The translations under genes and the position numbers were made by a program. This document shows positions 43,356-51,996 of a DNA stretch of 64,000 nt, piece after piece. Position 1 is the first letter of the stretch. Each line of letters begins with the position of its first letter. The stretch comes from SB11 sp965222995 (GTDB lineage Bacteria; Bacteroidota; Bacteroidia; UBA8524), in the NCBI GenBank assembly GCA_965222995.1, contig OZ244977.1, positions 2,976,001-3,040,000 on the forward strand, written 5' to 3'. A model generated the notes under the pieces. It did not search any database. It had not been told where the DNA came from and worked only from the letters and a program-made list of their open reading frames with translations.

Positions 43356-43457
43356 ATATACTTACCCAATTTCGATTAACGGAATAGTTAAGTCCATTAA
43401 TTGCTAAACGCTTGACTATTAATCTCCCTCTTTAATTAATAACAAAAAACTTATACC

Positions 43458-44366
43458 ATGAAAACTACTTTACTTTCTTTTTTATTACTAATCAGCTTCT
43501 TTGCTGTAGCACAACAAACTGATGTTTTACAACCCAATGGGGCTGTGGGCAAAGATGCCTGGATTTGGTCTTTTCCTAATGGTGCTAATGTAAATTTTGG
43601 CGAAGCCAATGCACAAAACGGCGGGTTGCACAATGTTATTAGGGCTGAAACCTGGCAATGGCAACAAGGCAGGTTTGATACTATTAGAGGGCTGATACAT
43701 TTTGATTTAAGCCATATTAATTCAGCATCACAAATTGTATCGGCAAGTTTGAATTTGTATTATTTCCGTAATCCCAATTTTACGCAGCAAGTAGGTGAAA
43801 ACGCCGCTGTAATTGAAAGCATTAACCAAAACTGGAATGAAACGCAGGTTACTTGGAATAACCAACCTACTACCGACACAAACAAGCGGGTATTTTTAGC
43901 CAAAAGTACATCACTTACTCAAAACTACTTGAATATTGATGTTACCGAATTGGTAAGGCAACAATTGCAAAATAATTTGCAAGGCTGGATGATAAAAATG
44001 CAAACTGAAACAGGTTTCAACGGGCTAACTTTTGCCAGTAGTGATAATACCGATGAAACACTAAGACCTAAGCTTAGTATTACCTATATGCCTGCCAATT
44101 CAGTCCGTAATTTTGTTTCACAACAAGCGGTAAAAGTGTTCCCCAATCCTGCATCATCATCAATAACTATTCAGCATTTAGGGAGATATGAAATAAATAA
44201 AGTTGAGCTAAAAGATATTGCAGGGAAAACCGTTTTAACTGAAAATAATATCAATCAAAATACTACCAATAGCTACACCTTGACTACAACAGATTTAGCT
44301 AAAGGGATTTACTTTGTTAGTATTAACGGTGGCGAAATTATAAGAAAAGTGATAGTGAGTAACTAA
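43458..44366 (+). CDS. DNRLRE/CBM96-like surface protein with T9SS tail
   Basis: A 302-residue exported protein with signal peptide ending near FFAVAQ. The mature domain (25-215) has the DNRLRE-type beta-sandwich pattern: RGLIHFDLSHI, VSASLNLYYFRN, WNETQVTWNNQP, LNIDVTELVRQQL, and FASSDNTDETLRPKL. Such domains bind sugars or act as spacers in surface proteins. From about residue 225 is a type A T9SS sorting domain (VKVFPNPASSSITIQ, a DIAGKTVL strand, and LAKGIYFVSI). It is therefore likely to be exposed or released. Its end overlaps the convergent DUF2480 gene by four bases. Confidence 0.88.
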   Translation: MKTTLLSFLLLISFFAVAQQTDVLQPNGAVGKDAWIWSFPNGANVNFGEANAQNGGLHNVIRAETWQWQQGRFDTIRGLIHFDLSHINSASQIVSASLNLYYFRNPNFTQQVGENAAVIESINQNWNETQVTWNNQPTTDTNKRVFLAKSTSLTQNYLNIDVTELVRQQLQNNLQGWMIKMQTETGFNGLTFASSDNTDETLRPKLSITYMPANSVRNFVSQQAVKVFPNPASSSITIQHLGRYEINKVELKDIAGKTVLTENNINQNTTNSYTLTTTDLAKGIYFVSINGGEIIRKVIVSN

Positions 44367-44878
44367 GCTTGCTTTTTACGCTTAAAAATAGGCACAGTAC
44401 TGCAAGGCTCACCATACATAAGGCTTTTTACATGTGGAGATAACAAACGGGTTATCTCTACATAAGCCCCTGTGGGTACAGGCTTGTCAAAACATCCCTT
44501 AATTACAATCATTTTATCGGCATATTCTTCGGGATTAAAACCTTCCAATGCTTTTTGAAATAAGGCATTTTCTAAGGTCTCCAAACTACCGAAAACATAA
44601 AAATTTGCATGTTTTCTAAGCTTTTCTGCTATTAGCATATATGCCCAAGTAGGTACTATAGCATCAGCAGTACAAACTATGGCTATATTTTTACCGGCAT
44701 ACTGCTCCCAATCGTGGTTCTTTACCGTTTCCCTAAAATCTTTCTCACGCAAAATCAACCCTTGAAAAAGATAATCTTTCATATCAAAAACCACTCTCTC
44801 GCCTTCGTGATAAAATTCTTCTAAATTTATGGTTATAAGCGGGCTTTTAGCCACACGGTTTACAATCTCGGTTTCCAT
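44363..44878 (-). CDS. DUF2480-family protein
   Basis: A 171-residue soluble protein, the full length of the DUF2480 family of Bacteroidota. Landmarks are NRVAKSPLITINLEEFY, DYLFQGLILREKDFR, and the middle IVCTADAIVPTWAYML, followed near the end by KGCFDKPVPTGAYVEI. The conserved cysteines in CTAD, KGC and PCSTVP suggest a functional site, but no activity is known. It overlaps the DNRLRE gene end by four bases and is otherwise alone. Confidence 0.92.
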   Translation of the reverse strand: METEIVNRVAKSPLITINLEEFYHEGERVVFDMKDYLFQGLILREKDFRETVKNHDWEQYAGKNIAIVCTADAIVPTWAYMLIAEKLRKHANFYVFGSLETLENALFQKALEGFNPEEYADKMIVIKGCFDKPVPTGAYVEITRLLSPHVKSLMYGEPCSTVPIFKRKKQA

Positions 44879-45001
44879 ACTCTTACTACAAAGTTAAACA
44901 AATTCAATGCCCTTTTGTTGCGATGGCATTTTGACGTTCGTCGGATAAAATGGCAAGCAATAAACCAAATTACTATCTTGCATTCTTTACTTTATGCTAT
45001 T

Positions 45002-46003
45002 ATGTCGCAAAATGCGCTAACTATACAACTTGCCTTTGTGCAAAAACTGAAAGAATTAGCCCCTGCCAATGCTTCTCTTGCCGATGAGATTGCAGAATTG
45101 CTAAATGTAAGTGCAGATAGTGCTTACCGTCGTTTAAGGGGAGAAACCAGTATTTCTTTAGATGAAGCTGTTGCCATTTGCAATCATTTTAAAGTTCCCT
45201 TTAGTGCCTTTACTGAAAGTTTGGCAGGCTTAGTAACTTTTCGCTATAAAGAGCTAGACGATGATGAGGAAAGCTTATACAAATATCTGAAAGGTTTAGA
45301 AGAAACGCTGGACATGCTTATGCTTGCCAATGAGAAGAAGATTGTATACGGTATGACAGATATACCTATTCTGCATCAACTGGGCTTTAGAGAAATTGGC
45401 AGCTTTAAAATGTTTTATTGGATGCGTGCCTTGATGGGTGTAAAAAGTTTAGAGACGAAAAAATTTAACCCCAACATTGTGCCCTCTGACTTACAGCGAG
45501 TGGGTAGTAGTGTATATACCAAGTACAAAAAAGTTCCGTCAATAGAAATATGGAGTGATGATTTACTTTTCCCCACACTTAAACAAATAGAATACAGTTG
45601 GGATAGCGGTTGGTTTGATAGCCAGGAAGTAGCCTTAAGCGTTTGTGAGAATTTGCGTGAAATGCTTTCTAATGCCAGAGAAATGGCAGAAACAGGCAGC
45701 AAAATACAAACAGGAGACGACCGCCCGCAAAACTATCAGTTATATTTTAGTGAGTTACTTATTGGTAATAATACCATTATGGCACACTCTGATAATTTAC
45801 GAGCTGTGTACCTAAGCCACCATACCTTTAATAACATTAACACTACCAATGAAGAGTTTTGTAATCAAACGGAAGAGTGGCTTGAGAAACACATTAAAAA
45901 AGCTACACTAATCAGTGGCACGGCAGAAAAACAGCGAATGAAGTTTTTTAATCTGCTAGAACGTAATGTAGAGAAGGTAATAGCTAAAATTAAAGCTGAT
46001 TAA
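45002..46003 (+). CDS. HTH-type regulator-like protein
   Basis: A 333-residue cytosolic protein from ATG 45002; an earlier in-frame start would add 29 residues of unrelated sequence. The N-terminus (about 5-70) has a helix-turn-helix of XRE/BetR type (EIAELLNVSADSAYRRLRG, ISLDEAVAICNHF). The long C-terminal part is helical and of no family I recognise (FRYKELDDDEESLYKYLKGL; IMAHSDNLRAVYLSHHTF). Similar single-HTH proteins in Bacteroidota are of unknown target. A TATCTTG box, close to the -7 consensus, lies 23 bases upstream. A type B palindromic element follows directly. Confidence 0.8.
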   Translation: MSQNALTIQLAFVQKLKELAPANASLADEIAELLNVSADSAYRRLRGETSISLDEAVAICNHFKVPFSAFTESLAGLVTFRYKELDDDEESLYKYLKGLEETLDMLMLANEKKIVYGMTDIPILHQLGFREIGSFKMFYWMRALMGVKSLETKKFNPNIVPSDLQRVGSSVYTKYKKVPSIEIWSDDLLFPTLKQIEYSWDSGWFDSQEVALSVCENLREMLSNAREMAETGSKIQTGDDRPQNYQLYFSELLIGNNTIMAHSDNLRAVYLSHHTFNNINTTNEEFCNQTEEWLEKHIKKATLISGTAEKQRMKFFNLLERNVEKVIAKIKAD

Positions 46004-46112
46004 TTTAACCCTCCCGAAACTACAAAACTTTATAATTTACCAAAGATTCCCTCCCTTAGTAAGGGAGGTCAGTGTGCTAAAAAAAGGGCAACAAAAATTT
46101 GCGGGAGGGTCA
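46004..46112. repeat. Type B palindromic element, copy 1
   Basis: About 109 bp, located in the 115-base gap after the HTH gene. Terminal arms ACCCTCCCG (46008-46016) and CGGGAGGGT (46102-46110) enclose a central perfect palindrome, CCTCCCTTA-G-TAAGGGAGG (46050-46068). The plan is the same as in the type A elements, but the sequences differ. No T run follows the palindrome. Confidence 0.7.
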
Positions 46113-46118
46113 ACAAAT

Positions 46119-46685
46119 TTATTTATGCAACCTGTCGTAAGACTGCTTCAAGTATTTTTTCCAGTTTCCTTTTAAACCGTTGTCAGCAAGTTGTACCATG
46201 TGGGTGTAACGAGGCATGGCTCCTAATGTTTTGGCGGGTACTAGCTCATTTGTAAATGGTTCGTCAGCCAAATCTAACCCCAAACGCAACTCCTTACTTT
46301 TTACTGCCACTACCGCAAATTCGCGCTTATCATGTATTGACATGTAGCCCTTACGCGGGGTAAATTTTACATCTTTATATTCAGCTTTAATAGTTTTTTC
46401 CAACGCATCATACACAGGTCGCAAATCTTTGCTTTTTGCAAACAAACTGTCGGTAAGGGCTGCACTGTCTCCATAAATAGGCTTACCTCCGTTTTTGTGC
46501 AAACTAGCCATGTGGGCAGCATTGGCATGCCCGAAACCGTGCTCGGCTTTTAGCCAGGCAATTAAATCGTTTCGTTTTGCAAAATTCTTTTCTGTAATTG
46601 CAGTCATCCATTCGGCTAGGGTTTTACCCGTTTTATCCTTCATTTCTGCAATTAGCCTTTTCTCGTATTCTTGTGGTGATTCCAT
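46119..46685 (-). CDS. DUF4287 plus DUF5655-domain protein
   Basis: A 188-residue soluble protein with an N-terminal DUF4287-type helical unit (LAEWMTAITEKNFAKRNDL, AWLKAEHGFGHANAAHMAS) and a C-terminal DUF5655-type unit (DLRPVYDALEKTI, VKFTPRKGYMSIHDKREFA, YTHMVQLADNG). The two domains occur together in many bacteria; their job is unknown, and a nucleic acid-related role has been proposed for DUF5655. It is leftward, facing the palindromic element at 46004. Confidence 0.9.
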   Translation of the reverse strand: MESPQEYEKRLIAEMKDKTGKTLAEWMTAITEKNFAKRNDLIAWLKAEHGFGHANAAHMASLHKNGGKPIYGDSAALTDSLFAKSKDLRPVYDALEKTIKAEYKDVKFTPRKGYMSIHDKREFAVVAVKSKELRLGLDLADEPFTNELVPAKTLGAMPRYTHMVQLADNGLKGNWKKYLKQSYDRLHK

Positions 46686-46709
46686 AGTTTTTTATCAATT
46701 ATCAGTTAG

Positions 46710-46746
46710 CATTTATCATTAAACAGTTATAATCCAATGATAAATG
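46710..46746. repeat. 11-base inverted repeat in an 81-base gap
   Basis: CATTTATCATT (46710-46720) and AATGATAAATG (46736-46746) are perfect complements with a 15-base spacer, between two leftward genes. There is no T run, so it is not a typical terminator; it may be an operator or a degraded element. Confidence 0.5.
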
Positions 46747-46766
46747 TAATGTTCAATATAAAATGT

Positions 46767-47171
46767 TTAGTGCCAAGCTCCCAATATAACTCCCATAACC
46801 GTAAATGCTACAGTATGGTAGCCCCCATTTATTAAAATATAACGCCAGCTTTTGTTTTCAAATACACCAATTACGGCAATACCTGTAAGCACCCAACCTG
46901 CACCTGTTAAAAATCCTGCGGTAGCTCCAAAAGTAACATCAGCTTTGTCCCCCAAAAAGGCAGCTAAGTTTACAGCCATAATCAATGCCATAAGAAACGA
47001 TACTCCAAATTTTCGGGCTGCACTATGGCTTTTTAAATCTTCTTCGGTAAAGTTATTCTCCCGCATCCAGGCTTTGCTAAAAAGTATAGGCGAATACCAT
47101 AAACCCCCGATTAAAAAAGTTGAAATTGCTGCTACTACAACAGCTAAAAAATTAATGTTAATATTTTCCAT
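46767..47171 (-). CDS. DUF1761 membrane protein
   Basis: A 134-residue protein with four hydrophobic helices. The first pair has the DUF1761 pattern (FLAVVVAAISTFLIGGLWYSP, then FSKAWMREN), and the last carries GVILGAWH. The role of the family is unknown. It is expressed away from the LytS/LytTR pair at 47347, with 175 bases between them. Confidence 0.92.
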   Translation of the reverse strand: MENININFLAVVVAAISTFLIGGLWYSPILFSKAWMRENNFTEEDLKSHSAARKFGVSFLMALIMAVNLAAFLGDKADVTFGATAGFLTGAGWVLTGIAVIGVFENKSWRYILINGGYHTVAFTVMGVILGAWH

Positions 47172-47346
47172 TTTTATTAATATTTATTTGTTTTTTAAAT
47201 TAAGTAGTATGTTTGTAATGCTTTTATATCAAGCACAAAACGAAAGTAAATCCTAAATAACAAATAGTTTTTAATACACATATATTAAACACCAAAAAGG
47301 AAATATTTAAACACCAACAGGTAAAAACAACCACCGAAACAACATT

Positions 47347-48408
47347 GTGAGTATTAAAGATGAAATAAACGATACTGTAGTACGCCTTATAGGTATACCT
47401 TTTTTCGGGTTACTTATACCCAGTGCTACCGGATTGGTTGACTCTGAATCTATGGATACATGGCAACTGGTTGTTTCTTATGCGTGGTTTATTTTGGGTG
47501 CAGGTATTATATGGCAAGGCAACCGCTATTTATTGTTTAAGTTTATTGATAAAGGAGATTGGATTTCCTCACCAGCAAGGCGTTTGGGTATAATTGTAAG
47601 CACCAATATGCTATACACTATAGCGGCATCCCTATTTATTTTATGTGCATGGTTTATAGTAATGAGTTGTTCTTGGTATTGGGTTTCAGGCTTTGTTTTC
47701 AAATGGACTTCCATTTGGATAACTGTGGCTATAATATTTGTGTGTGTACTTTTTGTTACCAGTGCCTACGAGCTTATTTATCAGGTTAAACTTAAGGAAA
47801 ACCAACGCTTAAAAGCCGAGCAGTTGGAGAGTGCTAAAATACTGGCTGAGTTAGAGGCATTGAAAAGCCATGTAGACCCACATTTTATGTTTAACTCGCT
47901 GAATTTGGTATCGTACCTAATTGATATTAACCCCAAACGAGCCCGCAAGTTTGTGGATGATTTAAGCGAGGTATACCGCTATATATTACAAAGTAAAAAT
48001 AAAGACCTGGTGCTTTTGGGTGATGAAATGGATTTTACCCGAAAGTATATTGAGCTTTTGGAATTGCGTTTTGAAGAATCACTGAAAGTAACTCTGGATT
48101 TAGAAAAAAATCAAGAGTATAAATTTCTTGTTCCGCCTGTTTCAATAATGATGGCTGTAGAAAATGCAGTGAAACACAATGAGGCTTCAAAGCAAAACAA
48201 ACTTTCCATTAAAATTACTCAGGATAATGACAGCCTCACTATACAAAACAATTTGGCAGTAAAGAAAAACATAAGGCATTCATCTAAAACAGGCTTAATA
48301 AACCTAGAAGAACGCTATAAACGCATAACAGGTAAAAGTATTACTATACATAAAACCGAAACCGATTTTTCACTTCGTTTACCATTATTACCCTTATCTG
48401 CATCGTGA
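47347..48408 (+). CDS. LytS-type sensor histidine kinase (second)
   Basis: A 353-residue kinase starting at GTG. Four hydrophobic segments occupy residues about 15-145; a short coiled coil then leads to the His_kinase domain (HVDPHFMFNSLNLVSYL, phospho-acceptor His179). The ATPase region has SIMMAVENAVKHNEASK and a weak G box (HSSKTGLINLEERYK). The fourth membrane span and the absence of a sensor domain match the kinase at 15579, so they are distant paralogues. The response regulator overlaps its stop by four bases. Confidence 0.93.
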   Translation: MSIKDEINDTVVRLIGIPFFGLLIPSATGLVDSESMDTWQLVVSYAWFILGAGIIWQGNRYLLFKFIDKGDWISSPARRLGIIVSTNMLYTIAASLFILCAWFIVMSCSWYWVSGFVFKWTSIWITVAIIFVCVLFVTSAYELIYQVKLKENQRLKAEQLESAKILAELEALKSHVDPHFMFNSLNLVSYLIDINPKRARKFVDDLSEVYRYILQSKNKDLVLLGDEMDFTRKYIELLELRFEESLKVTLDLEKNQEYKFLVPPVSIMMAVENAVKHNEASKQNKLSIKITQDNDSLTIQNNLAVKKNIRHSSKTGLINLEERYKRITGKSITIHKTETDFSLRLPLLPLSAS

Positions 48409-49148
48409 AAGTATTAATTATTGAAGACGAATTAAACGCTGCGCGCAAATTGCAGCAAATGCTTAAACAAGCAGACCCTGCCATTGAAATTGTGGGTGTT
48501 ACCGATAGCGTGAAATCTACCTTAGAATGGTTAAGCACTAACACTGCTCCTGATATGGCATTTGTAGACATACAATTGGCTGATGATACCTCCTTTGAGA
48601 TTTTTAGGCAGTACAAGGTTGAGTTTCCTGTAATTTTTGTTACTGCTTATGATGAATATATAATGCAATCGTTCGAGCATAACTCGGTTGATTATTTATT
48701 AAAGCCATACTCTGAAGAACGCTTGAAAAAAGCCCTTGAAAAAGTAAAGCTATTGCAAAAGCATTTTGTTACCCAACATATTTACCAAATGATTGAGGGG
48801 AAAACGCCCAACACCAAAACCCGCTATTTAGCCAAAAAAGGCTTGGAGTATGTGCCCGTTGATATTGATAGCATTGCCTATTTTTTTACTGAGCATAAAA
48901 TTAGTTTTATAAAAGACAACAAAGGGAATTTATATATGCTTGATAAGCCTTTGAGTGAGATTGAAAACGAAATAGATGCAGTAAAATTCTTTCGGCTTAA
49001 CCGTAAGTTTATTGCTAATATTAATGCTATAAAAGGGTTTAAGTCTAGCGGTACGGGGAGGTTAATTATCACCCTTAACCCCAATATTGAAGAAGAGGTA
49101 GTGGTGAGTAGAGAAACAGCCCCTGCCTTTCGCAAATGGGTGGGATAG
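48405..49148 (+). CDS. LytTR-family response regulator (second)
   Basis: A 247-residue regulator, starting at GTG within the kinase stop (GTGA). The receiver domain has phospho-acceptor Asp55 (FVDIQLADDTS) and LLKP. The LytTR DNA-binding domain (about 150-247) follows with LEYVPVDIDSIAYFFTEHK, FFRLNRKFIANINAI and TGRLIITL. It forms a two-component pair with the kinase. Targets cannot be identified. Two palindromic elements occupy the 327-base gap after it. Confidence 0.95.
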   Translation: MKVLIIEDELNAARKLQQMLKQADPAIEIVGVTDSVKSTLEWLSTNTAPDMAFVDIQLADDTSFEIFRQYKVEFPVIFVTAYDEYIMQSFEHNSVDYLLKPYSEERLKKALEKVKLLQKHFVTQHIYQMIEGKTPNTKTRYLAKKGLEYVPVDIDSIAYFFTEHKISFIKDNKGNLYMLDKPLSEIENEIDAVKFFRLNRKFIANINAIKGFKSSGTGRLIITLNPNIEEEVVVSRETAPAFRKWVG

Positions 49149-49152
49149 TTAT

Positions 49153-49270
49153 TTAACTCACCCCTAATTATTTGGCAAAAATATCTTTACAAAAGTTTCC
49201 CCTCTCTTATTGCAATAAGAGAGGGACGCGTATTTGTAAATCTGCCTTATTGGTTATTGGGGTGAGTTAA
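49153..49270. repeat. Type A palindromic element, copy 2
   Basis: About 118 bp. Terminal arms TTAACTCACCCC (49153-49164) and GGGGTGAGTTAA (49259-49270) surround the same 26-nt palindrome as in copy 1 (49200-49225). The filler between differs from copy 1. It occupies the first part of the 327-base gap between the second LytTR gene and gmk. Confidence 0.8.
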
Positions 49271-49282
49271 GAATTAAACTAG

Positions 49283-49392
49283 TTAACCCTTCCTAAAAAC
49301 TTCAAAGCTGACTAGACTCTCAAAGACTCACTCCCTTTGAAAGGGAGGGCAAACTTCTACAAATCAGCTAACACAATAATTGGGAGGGTTAA
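49283..49392. repeat. Type B palindromic element, copy 2
   Basis: About 110 bp, only 12 bases after the type A element. Terminal arms TTAACCCTTCCTAA (49283-49296) and TTGGGAGGGTTAA (49380-49392) are imperfect complements; the central palindrome is CTCCCTTT-G-AAAGGGAG (49331-49347). The remaining 83 bases to the gmk start (49393-49475) show no other structure apart from a TTCTTTG that could be part of a promoter. Confidence 0.7.
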
Positions 49393-49475
49393 ATAAAAAA
49401 GTATTATCGATAAGGGTTATTGAGCATTACCCAAAAAATCACGTTCTTTGTTGCCCATTTCTGCAACAGAGAATT

Positions 49476-50042
49476 TTGCAAGGAAAATTAATCATTATTA
49501 CCGCTCCATCAGGTTCAGGAAAAACCACCATTGCCAGGTACCTACTTTCGCAATTGCCTACGCTTGAGTTCTCAATTTCAGCAACTACCCGTGAACAACG
49601 ACCTAATGAAGAACATGGCAAAGACTATTATTATAATTCTGTTGAAGAATTTAAAAACCGTTTAGCCAATAATGAGTTTGTAGAGCACGAGGAAGTATAC
49701 CCGGGCATATTTTACGGCACACTAAAAAGTGAGATTGAGCGCATTTGGCAAAAAGGCAGCCACGTTGTTTTTGATGTGGATGTTGTGGGTAGCAAAAATT
49801 TAAAGGAAATGTATGGCGATAAAGCATTATTGCTATTTATTCGTTTGCCTGATTTTGAAACCCTTGAAAACCGCTTACGAGCAAGAAGCACGGAAAATGA
49901 TGAGCAATTAAATGTTCGTTTAAACAAAGCGCGTTTAGAAATGGAATATGAACAGTATGCTGACGTTACTGTTTTAAATGATAATTTAGAAACTGCACAA
50001 CAACACGCCTTACAAGTGGTAAGCGAGTTTATAAACCCATAA
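49476..50042 (+). CDS. gmk: Guanylate kinase
   Basis: Phosphorylates GMP to GDP with ATP in the cytosol. The 188-residue length from TTG 49476 is right for the family and begins MQGKLIIITAPSGSGKTT with the P-loop at residues 11-18. A longer frame begins inside the palindromic element, so it is rejected. GMP-binding residues are in TTREQRPNEEHGKDYYY, with the lid and HVVFDVDVVGSKNLK after it. nadD starts five bases after the stop, also at TTG, forming a conserved small operon. Confidence 0.96.
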   Translation: MQGKLIIITAPSGSGKTTIARYLLSQLPTLEFSISATTREQRPNEEHGKDYYYNSVEEFKNRLANNEFVEHEEVYPGIFYGTLKSEIERIWQKGSHVVFDVDVVGSKNLKEMYGDKALLLFIRLPDFETLENRLRARSTENDEQLNVRLNKARLEMEYEQYADVTVLNDNLETAQQHALQVVSEFINP

Positions 50043-50047
50043 TAATT

Positions 50048-50635
50048 TTGAATATAGGTCTTTTCTTCGGCTCGTTTAATCCGGTACATGTTGGGCATTT
50101 AATAATTGCCAACTATATGTTGCATTTTGGGCGGTTGGATAAAATTTGGCTGGTAATATCACCCCAAAACCCATTTAAAAGTCCACTGGAGTTATTGCCT
50201 CAAGAACAACGGTTAGATATGGTGCAACTTGCCCTTGAAAACCAGCCTGATATGGAAGCCTGCGATGTGGAGTTTTCGCTACCCACACCTTCATTCACTG
50301 CAAAAACATTACGCCACCTACGCAAACAATACCCCAAAGACAATTTTAAGGTTATAATGGGTAGTGATAATTTAGCTACGTTTGAGAAGTGGGAAGCCTA
50401 TGAGGAAATTTTAGAACATCATCAGCTATTGGTGTATTACCGTTTCGGGCATAAAAACGATAAACTGGAAAATCATCCCAATGTTTTAGTATATGACGCA
50501 CCCGTTTTGCATATTTCTGCAACTTATGTTCGTGATTTAATTCAGCAAAAAGCACCTATCAGCTTCTTAGTCCCCAAAAATGTTGAGGGGTACATTAAAG
50601 AACACAATTGCTTTGAGGGGATAAGCAGCAAATAA
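50048..50635 (+). CDS. nadD: Nicotinate-nucleotide adenylyltransferase
   Basis: Transfers AMP from ATP to nicotinate mononucleotide in NAD synthesis. The 195-residue protein starts at TTG 50048, giving MNIGLFFGSFNPVHVGH; the nucleotidyltransferase (T/H)xGH motif is at residues 14-17, and the C-terminal ISATYVRDLI matches the second ATP motif. Start choice is supported by the family, since no ATG lies upstream in frame. It directly follows gmk by five bases, so the two are probably expressed together. Confidence 0.96.
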   Translation: MNIGLFFGSFNPVHVGHLIIANYMLHFGRLDKIWLVISPQNPFKSPLELLPQEQRLDMVQLALENQPDMEACDVEFSLPTPSFTAKTLRHLRKQYPKDNFKVIMGSDNLATFEKWEAYEEILEHHQLLVYYRFGHKNDKLENHPNVLVYDAPVLHISATYVRDLIQQKAPISFLVPKNVEGYIKEHNCFEGISSK

Positions 50636-50657
50636 TCAGTTTTTCTTAACTTGCCGT

Positions 50658-51938
50658 ATGGCAGAAAATCGCAGAGGTTTTATTAAACACATGGCAGCAA
50701 TGGGTTTTGTTTACCCAACTACATTGCTGAGGCTGGATAATTTCTCCACTGAAACTCACATTACCATTGATGAATTAGAACAATTGGCTACCGATGATGA
50801 TAAATTTTGGGAGGGTGTGCAAATGAGCTATGTGCAAAACAAAAAATTCATCAATTTAGAGAATGGCTACTTTAGCCCACAACCATTGTCTGTATTAAAT
50901 GCTTTTGTTGAATACAGTAAGATGATAAATGCCTCTCCATCTTATTATATGCGTACCCAGCAACTTGATGATAAAGAAAAAGTACGCAAAGCCCTTGCCG
51001 AATTTGCTGAAACAAATGTTGAAGAAATTGCACTTACCCGTAATACTACTGAAAGCTTAAATATAGTTATACAAGGCTTCCCCATGAAAAAGGGCGATGA
51101 AGCTATTATTACCAACCAAGATTACGGTAGCATGGTAGAAGCTTTTAAACATAGGGCAAATACCGATGGTATTGTGGTTAAAACCATTGCCCTACCCTTA
51201 CACCCTAAAAGTGATGATGAAATTGTGAAAGTATATGAAGATGCTATTACCTCTAAAACTAAAATACTTTTAGTTACTCATTTAATAAATACCACAGGGC
51301 ATTTACTACCCGTGAAAAAGATTTGTGAAATGGCACATAGTAAAGGTATTGAAGTAATGGTAGACGGTGCACATACTTTTGCCCATATAGATTTTAAAAT
51401 AAAAGATTTGGATTGTGATTATTATGCTGCCAGTTTACACAAATGGTTGTGCGCCCCCCTTGGTGCAGGACTACTTTGGGTGAAAAAGAATAAAATTGGA
51501 CAACTAAATCCACTATTTGGAGATGTGAAGCAGCCTAAAGATAATATTAGAAAACTGGAGCATATTGGCACACATCCATGTGCAGTGCAATTGTCAATTC
51601 CCGAAGCTATACGCTTTCACAACACAATTGGCGGCAAGCGAAAACGTGAACGTTTACTGTATCTGAAAAATTACTGGGTAAATAAGGTAAAAGACTTAAA
51701 AAATGTTTCTTTTAATACTCCTGACGAAGACGGCAGAACAGCAGCCATAGCCAATATTGCTATTAAAGGTATGAAGCCTTCTGAGTTAGCCAAAAAACTA
51801 TACGATGACTACAAAATATTTACCGTAGCTATTGAAACTGAAGCGGTAAATGGTGTACGGGTTACTCCACACTTATACACTACCCAAGAGCATTTAGACA
51901 AAATGGTTAGCGCCATAACAACAATTAGTAAAGCATAA
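50658..51938 (+). CDS. Class V aminotransferase-fold protein with Tat-like start
   Basis: A 426-residue PLP enzyme similar to isopenicillin N epimerase/cysteine desulfurase types. The PLP lysine is Lys262 (SLHKWLCAP), and the cofactor-contacting Asp236 and His239 lie in VDGAHTFAH. The N-terminus has NRRGFIK, the twin-arginine pattern, followed by a weak hydrophobic stretch. If real, the enzyme is exported folded by Tat, a plausible fate for a PLP protein. The reaction is unknown; epimerase, aminotransferase or lyase are all possible. It lies 22 bases after nadD and is followed by an intrinsic terminator. Confidence 0.88.
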   Translation: MAENRRGFIKHMAAMGFVYPTTLLRLDNFSTETHITIDELEQLATDDDKFWEGVQMSYVQNKKFINLENGYFSPQPLSVLNAFVEYSKMINASPSYYMRTQQLDDKEKVRKALAEFAETNVEEIALTRNTTESLNIVIQGFPMKKGDEAIITNQDYGSMVEAFKHRANTDGIVVKTIALPLHPKSDDEIVKVYEDAITSKTKILLVTHLINTTGHLLPVKKICEMAHSKGIEVMVDGAHTFAHIDFKIKDLDCDYYAASLHKWLCAPLGAGLLWVKKNKIGQLNPLFGDVKQPKDNIRKLEHIGTHPCAVQLSIPEAIRFHNTIGGKRKRERLLYLKNYWVNKVKDLKNVSFNTPDEDGRTAAIANIAIKGMKPSELAKKLYDDYKIFTVAIETEAVNGVRVTPHLYTTQEHLDKMVSAITTISKA

Positions 51939-51961
51939 AAAAGCTGGGTGTTCCCGCTTTT
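51939..51961 (+). terminator. Terminator after the aminotransferase gene
   Basis: AAAAGC-GGG pairs with CCC-GCTTTT with one bulged T, running into T-rich sequence. Just downstream, GTCATTCCTACTCGCAATGAC (51973-51993) is a hairpin related to a common dispersed bacterial GTCATT repeat. Confidence 0.65.
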
Positions 51962-51996
51962 AAATATTTTTTGTCATTCCTACTCGCAATGACGGA

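Noticed and set aside
49380..49475. Long gmk start at TTG 49380
   Set aside because: It begins inside the right arm of a palindromic element; the TTG at 49476 gives the normal length and P-loop position.
51973..51993. GTCATT hairpin as a mobile element
   Set aside because: It is a short single hairpin without inverted ends or coding capacity; at most a fragment of a dispersed repeat.
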